From an uncultured Oribacterium sp. (GTDB taxonomy: Bacteria > Bacillota > Clostridia > Lachnospirales > Lachnospiraceae), in the NCBI GenBank assembly GCA_902485915.1, contig CABTMH010000175.1:1-19439 (forward strand): DNA of 19,439 nucleotides, in the 5' to 3' direction. The notes beneath the pieces are model-generated. The model was not told where the DNA came from, did not search any database, and was given only the letters and a program-made list of their open reading frames with translations. Below, piece by piece: positions 1-6,046 of this stretch (positions are counted from its first letter, which is position 1; every line of letters starts with the position of its first letter). A program made the translations under genes and the position numbers.

Positions 1-1
1 A

Positions 2-709
2 ACAGATCCGGATGGAAAATCAACGGAATATAAGCTTGATGCCTTCACGAAGGGAACAGAGGGAAAGGACACGCTGACGATGGATCCGGCAAAGGCAGGA
101 AATTATAAGGTAGAAGAGACCGGATATGATATCGATGGTCAGACCGTAAAGGTAAGCTATGCGGTGAATGGCGGAACTGAAGCAGAGGGCAAAACAGCTG
201 AAGTGAAAGTAGAGGCGAAGAAGACCGCAACAGTAGCATTTACGGATGCCTATACAACAAAGCCGACAGTACCGGAGACTACACCGGTAGAGACGACGGC
301 ACCGACTACACCGGCAGAAACAACGCCGGCAGAGACGACAACTCCGAGTGGCGGTGGCGGCGGTGGAAATCATCCGCATCCGCTTCCGGAGACCACACCG
401 GTAGAGACGACGCCAGTGGAGACGACGGTACCGGAAACTTCGCCGGTAGAAACGACGGCTCCGGATGACGATGGTGGAAACCATGGTCCGTCTGAGGAAG
501 TTGAGACGGACGAGTTCGGTAACGTACTGGGTGCGAAACGTGGCCGGAATAAGAAGGGTCAGGATGGCAGCGTAAAGGGTGCAAACAGAGGAAAGACGAG
601 AACGGGTGATGAGTCCAGGATGTCGATCTTCGGTTTCGGATTCCTGGCAGCCGTACTGGTTCTGCTCGGATGGTTTGGTATTCGATTCATGAAGAGAAAT
701 CGCCGTTAA
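2..709 (+). CDS. C-terminal part of a wall- or membrane-anchored surface protein (5' truncated)
   Basis: The reading frame is open from the window edge, so the start is missing. The first ~85 visible residues resemble the end of a beta-rich Cna-B/DUF7601-like repeat (a GNYKVEETGYD stretch, then ATVAFTDAYT). A Thr/Pro/Glu linker built on PVETT/PAETT units follows, interrupted by SGGGGGGNHPHP and DDDGGNHGP, and works as a wall-spanning stalk. The C-terminus has a TGDES motif, about 20 hydrophobic residues (IFGFGFLAAVLVLLGWFGI) and a basic tail (KRNRR). This is the layout of a sortase-type sorting signal, but there is no LPXTG. Two related motifs, VLGAKRG and VKGANRG, precede it. Codon choice (gga, aca, aga) is more AT-leaning than in the dtd or mfd genes. 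A strong terminator follows. The ligand is unknown; adhesin or pilin-like is an inference. Confidence 0.75.
   Translation, partial: TDPDGKSTEYKLDAFTKGTEGKDTLTMDPAKAGNYKVEETGYDIDGQTVKVSYAVNGGTEAEGKTAEVKVEAKKTATVAFTDAYTTKPTVPETTPVETTAPTTPAETTPAETTTPSGGGGGGNHPHPLPETTPVETTPVETTVPETSPVETTAPDDDGGNHGPSEEVETDEFGNVLGAKRGRNKKGQDGSVKGANRGKTRTGDESRMSIFGFGFLAAVLVLLGWFGIRFMKRNRR
268..471 (+). repeat. Degenerate Thr/Pro/Glu-coding tandem repeats in the surface protein stalk
   Basis: Units encoding PVETT, PAETT, PETT and variants recur in two blocks (about 268-345 and 388-465), with a glycine/histidine-rich spacer between them. At DNA level the units centre on ccggtagagacgacg-like words that drift at third positions. 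Such stalk repeats tend to change length between strains. Confidence 0.7.
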
Positions 710-721
710 TACGGTAGAGGA

Positions 722-769
722 AGAGGGGACAGGCCATGTGGCCTGTCCCCTCTGTTTATCAATCTTTTT
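722..769 (+). terminator. Rho-independent terminator of the surface protein gene
   Basis: A perfect 14-bp stem (722-735 with 740-753) closes a 4-nt loop (atgt). It begins 12 nt after the stop codon and is followed by gtttatcaatcttttt. The other strand has no U-tract after the stem, so it mainly serves the plus-strand gene, although it lies between convergent genes. Confidence 0.85.
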
Positions 770-773
770 CAGG

Positions 774-1229
774 TTATTCCCCGAACAGCTGCTGGGAGTC
801 CAGCATCAGGGTGAACGGTCCGTCGTTCAGCAGCTCGACCTTCATGTCGGCGCCGAAGCGGCCGTGCTCGACGGTCGGTACGTACTTCCGGCACTCGGCC
901 ATGAAGTGCTCGTAGAGAGCATCGGCCTTCTCCGGGGCACCGGCCTCGATGAAGCTCGGGCGGTTGCCCTTCTTACAGTTCGCATAGAGGGTGAACTGGC
1001 TCACGACGAGCAGCTCGCCGCTGACATCGGCGAGGGAGCAGTTGGTTTTTCCGTTTTCGTCCGGGAAGATCCGGAGGTTGCAGATTTTCTTGACCATGCG
1101 GTCCGCGAGCTCCTCGGTATCCGTTTCGGCGACGCCGAGGAGGATGAGGAAGCCGCGGCCGATGCGGCCTATCTGTTCACCGTCGACCGTGACGGAGGCG
1201 TGGTTGACGACCTGGATGACACATCTCAT
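774..1229 (-). CDS. dtd: D-aminoacyl-tRNA deacylase
   Basis: Hydrolyses D-amino acids (and glycine mischarged on tRNA-Ala) from tRNA in the cytoplasm, a proofreading step of translation. At 151 aa it is the usual size of the DTD family and aligns in memory along its whole length with E. coli Dtd. It starts MRCVIQVVNHASVTVDGE, contains the SQFTLYA active-site segment and the NRPSF segment, and ends with the NDGP motif that carries the cross-subunit Gly-cisPro. The start at 1229 was chosen because an AGGAGA ribosome-binding site lies 6 nt upstream and homology begins there. The open frame runs 25 codons further upstream without family similarity. It lies downstream of the DUF4250 gene on the same strand, 144 nt away. 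Confidence 0.93.
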   Translation of the reverse strand: MRCVIQVVNHASVTVDGEQIGRIGRGFLILLGVAETDTEELADRMVKKICNLRIFPDENGKTNCSLADVSGELLVVSQFTLYANCKKGNRPSFIEAGAPEKADALYEHFMAECRKYVPTVEHGRFGADMKVELLNDGPFTLMLDSQQLFGE

Positions 1230-1373
1230 AGTTTTTCTCCTGTTTCTTTCATGAAGCTCTGGCGCGGAGCGAGGCTCAGGTACACGGAAGCCTGCCCGGC
1301 TCAAACTTAGTATAAAGCTGGGGCATAATGAGGCTTTCCCCTCCTGGCGTTGTCAGAAGATTCCAGCCGGGTA

Positions 1374-1550
1374 TTACTTAAACTGATTCAGCTCGCGGTT
1401 ATACTGGTAGTCGATGCCGGCGAGGGTCGCTTCGATGGTGGCCTGGTCGGCGTCGAGCGCGTCGCAGAGGGCCTCGAGCGAGTCGTAGTTATCGCGGAGC
1501 TGGGTGTTCAGGTAGCTCAGCAGCATGACGGGATCCTTCGGTAAGTTCAT
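1374..1550 (-). CDS. DUF4250 domain-containing microprotein (58 aa)
   Basis: Translating the minus strand from the ATG at 1550 gives a 58-residue protein beginning MNLPKDPVMLLSYLNTQLRD, followed by NYDSLEALCDALDAD and ending AGIDYQYNRELNQFK. The LPKDPxMLLSxxNxxLRDxYxSLxxLCxxL pattern and the Y(D/N)xELNQF end are the hallmarks of DUF4250 (recognised from memory), a short family common in Clostridia. The length fits the family. A ribosome-binding site (AAAGGAA) lies 6 nt upstream of the ATG. The function is unknown. The acidic helical segment in the middle looks like a small helix-turn-helix-type fold, but that is only an impression. The gene is divergent from the HIT gene and upstream of dtd. 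Confidence 0.85.
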   Translation of the reverse strand: MNLPKDPVMLLSYLNTQLRDNYDSLEALCDALDADQATIEATLAGIDYQYNRELNQFK

Positions 1551-1567
1551 CTTCGTTCCTTTCTATG

Positions 1568-1596
1568 TTGTGAAATGCGGATCAAAATACTATAAT
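1568..1596 (+). promoter_or_regulatory. Sigma-A-type promoter for the HIT-murG unit
   Basis: TTGTGA (1568-1573), a 17-nt spacer and a perfect TATAAT (1591-1596). Transcription would start near 1603, leaving a leader of about 160 nt before the HIT start codon at 1765. The -35 box overlaps the upstream edge of the divergent DUF4250 gene's regulatory region. Confidence 0.7.
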
Positions 1597-1602
1597 GTTC
1601 AG

Positions 1603-1764
1603 TAATCTGCGGTTCTATGAGCTGCCGCGCGGGTCGACATCGAGAGGTCGGCCACGCCCGCTGCCATGAGCGCGCACGTATTGACCGCGGCGAGATGTAC
1701 GCAGCGCCGGAGGCATTGGCCTCGGACAGGGTACAGGGAGCCGCATCCGAAAGGAGTATAGCAT
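1603..1764 (+). promoter_or_regulatory. GC-rich, hairpin-prone 5' leader of the HIT gene
   Basis: The stretch between the promoter and the HIT start is unusually GC-rich for a leader. It offers several stems, for example GCGGG with CCCGC around 1631-1662, and a tight GAGGC-attg-GCCTC hairpin at 1710-1723. It matches no riboswitch class I recognise. A short out-of-frame upstream ORF could begin at 1617 and overlap the HIT start. A regulatory role is inference from length and pairing only. Confidence 0.3.
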
Positions 1765-2193
1765 ATGAGAGACGAGAATTGTATTTTCTGTAAGCTTGCC
1801 AATGGAGATATTCCGACGACCACCCTCTACGAGGACGACACCTTCCGCGTGATTTTCGACGCGAGCCCGGCGACGGTGGGCCACGTCCTGATCATCCCGA
1901 AGGGGCACTATGAGGACCTCACGCAGCTGCCGGACGAGGTGGCGGCGCAGGTGATGCCGCTCGCGCGTCGTATCGGCATCGCGGAGATGGAGGCGCTCGG
2001 CGCGAAGGGCTTTAACGTCGTGCAGAACAACGGCGAGGCGGCCGGTCAGACCGTGCATCATTTCCACACACACGTGATCCCGCGCTACGGCACAGAGGAC
2101 GAGATGGTGCTCTGGAAGCCGGGGACGACCGATGCGGGGGAGCTCGCGGATACCTGCGAGAAGCTGCAGGCGGCGCTGAATAACGAGCGCTGA
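1765..2193 (+). CDS. HIT-family nucleotide hydrolase (histidine triad, Hint-like)
   Basis: This 142-aa protein has the histidine-triad motif near residues 97-103 (HFHTHVI within GQTVHHFHTHVIPR). Its central histidines carry out nucleotidyl transfer or hydrolysis on AMP-linked substrates. A CIFC pair at residues 6-9 fits the zinc-binding N-terminus of the Hit/Hint branch. Length and the opening pattern (CIFCKLANGDIPTTTLYEDD) are typical. A GAAAGGAG-type ribosome-binding site sits just before the ATG. The physiological substrate cannot be read from sequence; purine nucleoside phosphoramidates are the usual in vitro substrates. The murG-like gene begins about 20 nt after the stop, so the two are likely co-transcribed. 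Confidence 0.92.
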   Translation: MRDENCIFCKLANGDIPTTTLYEDDTFRVIFDASPATVGHVLIIPKGHYEDLTQLPDEVAAQVMPLARRIGIAEMEALGAKGFNVVQNNGEAAGQTVHHFHTHVIPRYGTEDEMVLWKPGTTDAGELADTCEKLQAALNNER

Positions 2194-2214
2194 TAGATGG
2201 GAGAGTTTTATCCG

Positions 2215-3303
2215 ATGATGACGAGAAAGATCGTGCTGACCGGTGGGGGGACCGCCGGCCATGTCACTGCAAATATCGCACTGATGCCACGCCTGCGCGC
2301 GGATGGCTATGAGGTGTACTACATCGGTTCCTACGATGGTATCGAGAAGAAGATGATGGAGCGCGAGGGGGTGCCGTACACGGGGATCTCCACGGGAAAG
2401 CTGCGTCGCTACTTCGATCTCAGGAACTTTTCGGACCCGATCCGTGTGCTGAAGGGCTACGGGGAGGCGAAGCGGGCGCTTCGGCGGATCCAGCCGGACA
2501 TCGTGTTCAGTAAGGGCGGCTTCGTGGCCGTGCCGGTGGTCTGGGCGGCGCATGCCCTGCATATTCCGGTGGTGACGCATGAGTCCGACATGACGCCGGG
2601 ACTCGCAAACAGGCTCTGCCTCCGTGCGGCGAGCCGGATCTGCTGCAACTTCCCGGAGACGACGAAGTCCCTCCCGGCGGGGCAGGCCGTGCTGACGGGT
2701 TCGCCGATTCGCGAGAAGCTGCTCCAGGGCACCCGCGAGGAGGGCCTCGCGATGACGGGATTCAGCGGTGAGAAGCCGGTGTTGATGGAGATCGGCGGGT
2801 CCCTGGGCTCCGTGGCGATCAACACAGCGCTTCGTGCGATGCTGCCGCAGCTCCTCGAGACGTATGATGTGATCCACATCTGTGGTAAGGGGAACCTCGA
2901 CGAGCGCCTCGCGGACACGCCAGGCTATCAGCAGTACGAGTTCCTCTCCGACGGACTCCGGAATCTCTACGCCCTCGCGGACGTCGTGATTTCCCGCGCC
3001 GGTGCGAACGTCATCTGCGAGCTGCTGGCACTGAAGAAGCCGAACATCCTGATCCCGCTGCCGCTCGATCAGAGCCGCGGCGATCAGATCCTGAATGCGG
3101 AGTCCTTCGAGAAGCAGGGCTTCAGCTATGTCCTCGATCAGCATGCGATGGAGAAGGACTCGACGCTCCTCTCGACGGCCATCGAAACCGTCTATGCGAA
3201 GCGCGACCAGTACATCGCGGCGATGGAGCAATCCCAGCAGGGGGACGGCGTCGACCAGGTCATCGCCGTGCTGCGGGAAGTCGTCGACAGTAAAAAGAAG
3301 TAA
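2215..3303 (+). CDS. murG: MurG-type UDP-GlcNAc:undecaprenyl-pyrophosphoryl-muramoyl-pentapeptide GlcNAc transferase
   Basis: MurG adds GlcNAc to lipid I to make lipid II at the inner face of the membrane, the last cytoplasmic step of peptidoglycan synthesis. The protein is about 362 aa, as expected for MurG, with GT-B architecture. The N-terminal glycine loop reads TGGGTAGHV, and SKGGFVAVPVVWAA and HESDMTPGLANR mark the lipid/acceptor lobe. The C-terminal lobe has EIGGSLGS, ISRAGANVICELLALKKPNILIPLP and DQ near residue 280, which bind UDP-GlcNAc. The pattern fits the second MurG branch of Firmicutes (GGGTAGHVT, YIGSYDGIEKK). The start at 2215 follows GGGAGAG by 9 nt; an in-frame ATG at 2197 has no such site. 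An oddity is HVTAN where HVTPN is usual. Whether it is the only MurG of the cell cannot be told here. Confidence 0.85.
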   Translation: MMTRKIVLTGGGTAGHVTANIALMPRLRADGYEVYYIGSYDGIEKKMMEREGVPYTGISTGKLRRYFDLRNFSDPIRVLKGYGEAKRALRRIQPDIVFSKGGFVAVPVVWAAHALHIPVVTHESDMTPGLANRLCLRAASRICCNFPETTKSLPAGQAVLTGSPIREKLLQGTREEGLAMTGFSGEKPVLMEIGGSLGSVAINTALRAMLPQLLETYDVIHICGKGNLDERLADTPGYQQYEFLSDGLRNLYALADVVISRAGANVICELLALKKPNILIPLPLDQSRGDQILNAESFEKQGFSYVLDQHAMEKDSTLLSTAIETVYAKRDQYIAAMEQSQQGDGVDQVIAVLREVVDSKKK

Positions 3304-3405
3304 CCACGAACTGCGATGAGTGGTTGAAATAGCTGTCGCGTAAATGAAAAAATACATCTCGCGCCTCGCTCGGCGTGGCGGATGAGATATACGAGAGGTT
3401 TAGAA

Positions 3406-4098
3406 ATGATAGGAATTATAGGAGCTATGGATGAAGAGGTCGAGAAGCTGAAGGCCGACATCACCGACGCGGTGACCGAAGTACACAACGGTCTCACCTT
3501 CGTGACCGGTCAGCTGAACGGGAAGGACGTCACGGTCGTGCGCTCGGGTATCGGTAAGGTCAATGCTGGCGCCTGTACAGCGGTGCTGATCGACCGCTTC
3601 GCTGTGGACTGCGTCATCAACACGGGTATCGCCGGATCGCTCGACGCGCACATCAACATCGGCGACATCGTCCTCTCGGAGGATGCGGTGCAGTACGACA
3701 TGGACGCGACGAACTTCGGCTACCAGCTCGGTGAGATCCCGCGCGTCGGCACCATGGCCTTCCACGCGGACGATCGTCTGATCGCTGCGGCAGAGGAGGA
3801 GAACCGCCGCGTGAACCCGGAGATCCGCACCTTCATCGGCCGCGTCTGCAGCGGGGACAAGTTCGTCTCCGACGGCGACACGAAGAACTGGATCATCAAG
3901 CACTTCCAGGGCCGCTGCTGCGAGATGGAGGGCGCGGCCATCGCCCAGATCGCATGGCAGAACCACGTCCCGTTCGTCATCATACGTGCGATCTCTGATA
4001 AGGCCGACGACTCCGCTCATGTGGACTACCCGACCTTCGAAAAGCAGGCCATCGAGCACTGCGTGAAGCTCACCGAAGCACTCGTGGCGAGAATCTGA
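3406..4098 (+). CDS. mtnN: 5'-methylthioadenosine/S-adenosylhomocysteine nucleosidase
   Basis: Cleaves adenine from MTA, SAH and 5'-deoxyadenosine, recycling by-products of methylation, polyamine and radical-SAM reactions and feeding autoinducer-2 synthesis if luxS is present. The 230-aa protein opens MIGIIGAMDEEVEKL, which holds the proton-relay Glu. It then has GIGKVNAG, NTGIAGSLD and the MEGAAIAQ segment with the substrate-binding Met-Glu pair. RAISDKAD supplies the catalytic Asp, and the SGDKFVSD segment is typical. The start at 3406 was chosen for GAGAGG 7 nt upstream; the upstream in-frame ATG at 3382 adds eight non-conserved residues. A 102-nt gap separates it from murG, and no SAM-type riboswitch is evident there. 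Confidence 0.95.
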   Translation: MIGIIGAMDEEVEKLKADITDAVTEVHNGLTFVTGQLNGKDVTVVRSGIGKVNAGACTAVLIDRFAVDCVINTGIAGSLDAHINIGDIVLSEDAVQYDMDATNFGYQLGEIPRVGTMAFHADDRLIAAAEEENRRVNPEIRTFIGRVCSGDKFVSDGDTKNWIIKHFQGRCCEMEGAAIAQIAWQNHVPFVIIRAISDKADDSAHVDYPTFEKQAIEHCVKLTEALVARI

Positions 4099-4206
4099 TG
4101 CACGAAGCACAGGTGCGCAGGCGTAAAAATCGGAATACTTGAAGCGTTCATAGCGAGAACCAGAGGATGGAAGCCTGCGACGGTCCGTTATGAAAGATGC
4201 GAAACG

Positions 4207-4255
4207 AAAAGCGACCACCCAACCGACGAAGATGTCGGCTGAGTGGTCGCTTTTT
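4207..4255. terminator. Bidirectional terminator between mtnN and the convergent membrane protein gene
   Basis: A 12-bp stem (AAAAGCGACCAC at 4207-4218 with GTGGTCGCTTTT at 4243-4254) encloses a smaller CCGAC/GTCGG hairpin (4223-4227 with 4234-4238). A-rich on the left and T-rich on the right, it gives U-tracts on both strands. This suits two convergent genes. The ~100 nt between the mtnN stop and this stem hold nothing I can identify. Confidence 0.85.
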
Positions 4256-4306
4256 ATGCACTTGATGAAGATCGACAAACCCTCAAGTAGTTTGATGATC
4301 CAGATG

Positions 4307-4353
4307 ATTACTGCGCCGGATGCTCAGGCTATAAATTACTGCGCCGGGTGCTC
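4307..4353. repeat. 19-bp direct duplication spanning the stop codon of the membrane protein gene
   Basis: ATTACTGCGCCGGRTGCTC occurs at 4335-4353, where it covers the stop codon and last five codons of the minus-strand gene, and again at 4307-4325 just downstream of that gene. The copies match at 18 of 19 positions with a 28-nt period. Read on the minus strand, both encode the ending EHPAQ-stop. Confidence 0.9.
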
Positions 4354-5427
4354 GAGCTGTGCGACGGCGTCGATGATCGAGCTCGCGCTGCCCTGCTGCA
4401 GCATCTCCGCGATGCGGTCGATGTCCTGCGCGTTCATGTGGGCCTTTCCGAGGTACTGTTCGTAGGTCCGGGAGAGGTTCAGCGCCTGCTCCTTCTCCTG
4501 ATTCTCGAAGTGCTGGCGGAGCTCGGTGGCCGCCCGGAAGTTCTTCTGAAGCTCCTCGAGCTGTGGGCGGGCCGCCGTCTCGATCTCATCCGTGATGATG
4601 TTCGTCGTCACGGTTTCGAAGGTGTTCTGGGCACCCTGCTTGCGGCTGATGACATCGTTGCGCTCCTGCTGCGCCTTCGCGATCTCATCATCGTACGACT
4701 GCAGATTATAGTCCGTATCATCCGCATCGCTCCGGATGGACTTCGTCAGCGACTTGATTTTTCTGCGATTGCTGCGGATCTGATTCTTGATCTTCCGACC
4801 ATCACGGATCACCGCGGAGTGCTTCCCGATGGTCGCGTTCATCAGCGACACATAGATCCCGCCGATCAGGAGGATATCGACGACATAAATCAGTACCAGC
4901 TGCCAGATCTTATGCGCCGGGATGAAGTAGTAGATGCCGAACGGGAGTGCCGCGAAGAACGCGGCGAAGGTCAGCAGGCAGAGGAGGATTTCGACGAAGC
5001 CGGATGGACGGAACAGGGTGTAGAACACGCTCGAGTTGCAGATCGACGGCACATGATCCCGCTTGAGGATCGCGGCCAGCTGACGTTTCAGCTCCCTGTT
5101 CTCCGTGACCAGCGGCTCGGTCTCCCGCTTGATGCGGCCCTTCATGCCCTCCTTACGGGCATGCTCCCGCTCGTCCTGCGCCTTTCTGAGACGCGCATCG
5201 ACCTGACTCAGCTGCTTATCGTAGGTCGCCGTGATCTCATCCCCACGCGCCTTCAGCGTCTTCTGAATCTTCTCCTGCATCTCCTTCCGCGCCTTATCGA
5301 GTGCGCCGGACAGCTGTTTCTCCTGCTCGCGCTGCGACCTAAGGCTCTCGCTCACCTTCTGATAAGCGTCGATGGCGATTTTCGCCTCTCCTAAAAACTG
5401 CTGTGGATTCTCTATCTCCAGTCCCAT
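4336..5427 (-). CDS. Two-TM coiled-coil membrane protein of unknown function
   Basis: A 363-aa protein without any catalytic motif I recognise. Residues ~20-120 are charged and heptad-like (coiled coil). They are followed by a conserved-looking segment with ICNSSVFYTLFRP. Two hydrophobic helices come next at about 147-174 (VEILLCLLTFAAFFAALPFGIYYFIP) and 179-201 (WQLVLIYVVDILLIGGIYVSL). A second long charged coiled coil runs to about 320 (RDGRKIKNQIRSNRRKIKSL and onwards), and a short helical tail ends EHPAQ. Both coils would lie on the same side of the membrane, probably the cytoplasm given flanking Arg/Lys. I have an impression of similar hypothetical proteins in Lachnospiraceae but cannot name a family. 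The start at 5427 was preferred because AGGAGG lies 10 nt upstream; an ATG at 5460 would add 11 residues without a good site. The gene appears monocistronic. Confidence 0.8.
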   Translation of the reverse strand: MGLEIENPQQFLGEAKIAIDAYQKVSESLRSQREQEKQLSGALDKARKEMQEKIQKTLKARGDEITATYDKQLSQVDARLRKAQDEREHARKEGMKGRIKRETEPLVTENRELKRQLAAILKRDHVPSICNSSVFYTLFRPSGFVEILLCLLTFAAFFAALPFGIYYFIPAHKIWQLVLIYVVDILLIGGIYVSLMNATIGKHSAVIRDGRKIKNQIRSNRRKIKSLTKSIRSDADDTDYNLQSYDDEIAKAQQERNDVISRKQGAQNTFETVTTNIITDEIETAARPQLEELQKNFRAATELRQHFENQEKEQALNLSRTYEQYLGKAHMNAQDIDRIAEMLQQGSASSIIDAVAQLEHPAQ

Positions 5428-5484
5428 GATCTTCCGTCCTCCTGAAAGCGATGAATTCATGATTCACACGGTCTTTACTTTTCT

Positions 5485-5509
5485 GTTTATTTCCATTATG
5501 GTAATAAAC
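5485..5509. promoter_or_regulatory. 25-bp near-perfect palindrome upstream of the membrane protein gene
   Basis: The left arm GTTTATT-T-CCAT and right arm ATGG-T-AATAAAC are symmetric around a central T, with 11 of 12 base pairs matching. It lies 58 nt upstream of the 5427 start, in an AT-rich region with no convincing -35/-10 pair. Size and symmetry suit a dimeric repressor operator, or an mRNA hairpin in the leader; the sequence alone cannot decide. Confidence 0.45.
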
Positions 5510-5644
5510 TACAGATTTACTTCATCATAGTATCCATATTTGAATAAACCATGAACGCAGAAGCGCAAAAACAAATTTCTTCCGTTCTGAAACTATTATA
5601 GCATTTATCTACTCGAGTTAGTTAACATATCAAAGGAGAATCCC

Positions 5645-5911
5645 ATGTTTCGTATGAGTGGCACAATTTATAAGGATGGACGCATCGTGCGGGACTGTGT
5701 TTCCCGCCAGGAGGACTACAGCATGTCCCGCACCGATCGCGTGCTCACCGCGCTGAAGGAAATCTGCGAGTACATGGATCTCGCCGTGCCGATCTGGCTT
5801 TCCACGAACATCCGGGAGTTCCAGCGGAAATCGGTCACGGTCTTCCGCGAAGACTGCTTCATGGAACCGATCAGCTTCGACTATCTCCGCATAGAAGTCA
5901 TCGAAGAGTGA
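5645..5911 (+). CDS. Small conserved hypothetical protein (88 aa)
   Basis: Starts MFRMSGTIYKDGRIVRDCV and ends FDYLRIEVIEE. A good ribosome-binding site (AAAGGAG) lies 6-7 nt before the ATG, and a hairpin follows closely. No signal peptide, membrane segment or metal motif is visible. The order is a beta-strand-like start, a helical middle (TDRVLTALKEICEYMDLAVPIWLSTNIREFQR) and a beta-like end. The pattern (MFRM, IxKDxR, A/L-x-x-ICxxxDLxxPIWL, F-x-x-D-x-F-x-E-x-I-x-FDYL) is one I associate from memory with short uncharacterised proteins of Lachnospiraceae, so it is likely a real conserved gene. No function is suggested. It diverges from the two-TM gene; the upstream AT-rich 200 nt would hold both promoters. 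Confidence 0.8.
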   Translation: MFRMSGTIYKDGRIVRDCVSRQEDYSMSRTDRVLTALKEICEYMDLAVPIWLSTNIREFQRKSVTVFREDCFMEPISFDYLRIEVIEE

Positions 5912-5933
5912 GGTCGTAGTGGCAAACGTAATT

Positions 5934-5962
5934 GAAGCTGTGCCTTAAGGCACAGCTTCATT
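5934..5962 (+). terminator. Hairpin terminator after the 88-aa gene
   Basis: A perfect 11-bp stem (GAAGCTGTGCC at 5934-5944 with its complement at 5949-5959) has a TTAA loop. It begins 22 nt after the stop codon and is followed by attaattt, a modest U-tract. It may also insulate the convergent ATPase gene ending at 6047. Confidence 0.65.
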
Positions 5963-6046
5963 AATTTCACGACTTCTTCGTATGGTTTCTGATGGCTGCC
6001 TTCCGGCCTCACTGCCTGAATCCAGTTGACGAGTGGACAGTACCCA

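Noticed and set aside
1350..1544. 64-codon plus-strand frame
   Set aside because: It is antisense to the DUF4250 gene, which has the recognisable family pattern and a ribosome-binding site.
2197..2214. MurG start at 2197
   Set aside because: There is no ribosome-binding site before it, while GGGAGAG is correctly placed for the ATG at 2215, and MurG homology begins there.
1615..3357. 580-codon open frame antisense to the HIT and murG genes
   Set aside because: It lies opposite two clearly homologous genes. Its protein is Arg/His/Leu-rich without family features, as expected for antisense frames in GC-rich DNA.
3304..3405. SAM- or SAH-type riboswitch before mtnN
   Set aside because: The 102-nt gap lacks the conserved helices, and no terminator or sequestering stem is visible.
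4348..5394. 348-codon plus-strand frame opposite the two-TM protein
   Set aside because: The minus-strand protein has a ribosome-binding site, TM helices and coiled coils; the plus-strand frame is a compositional shadow.
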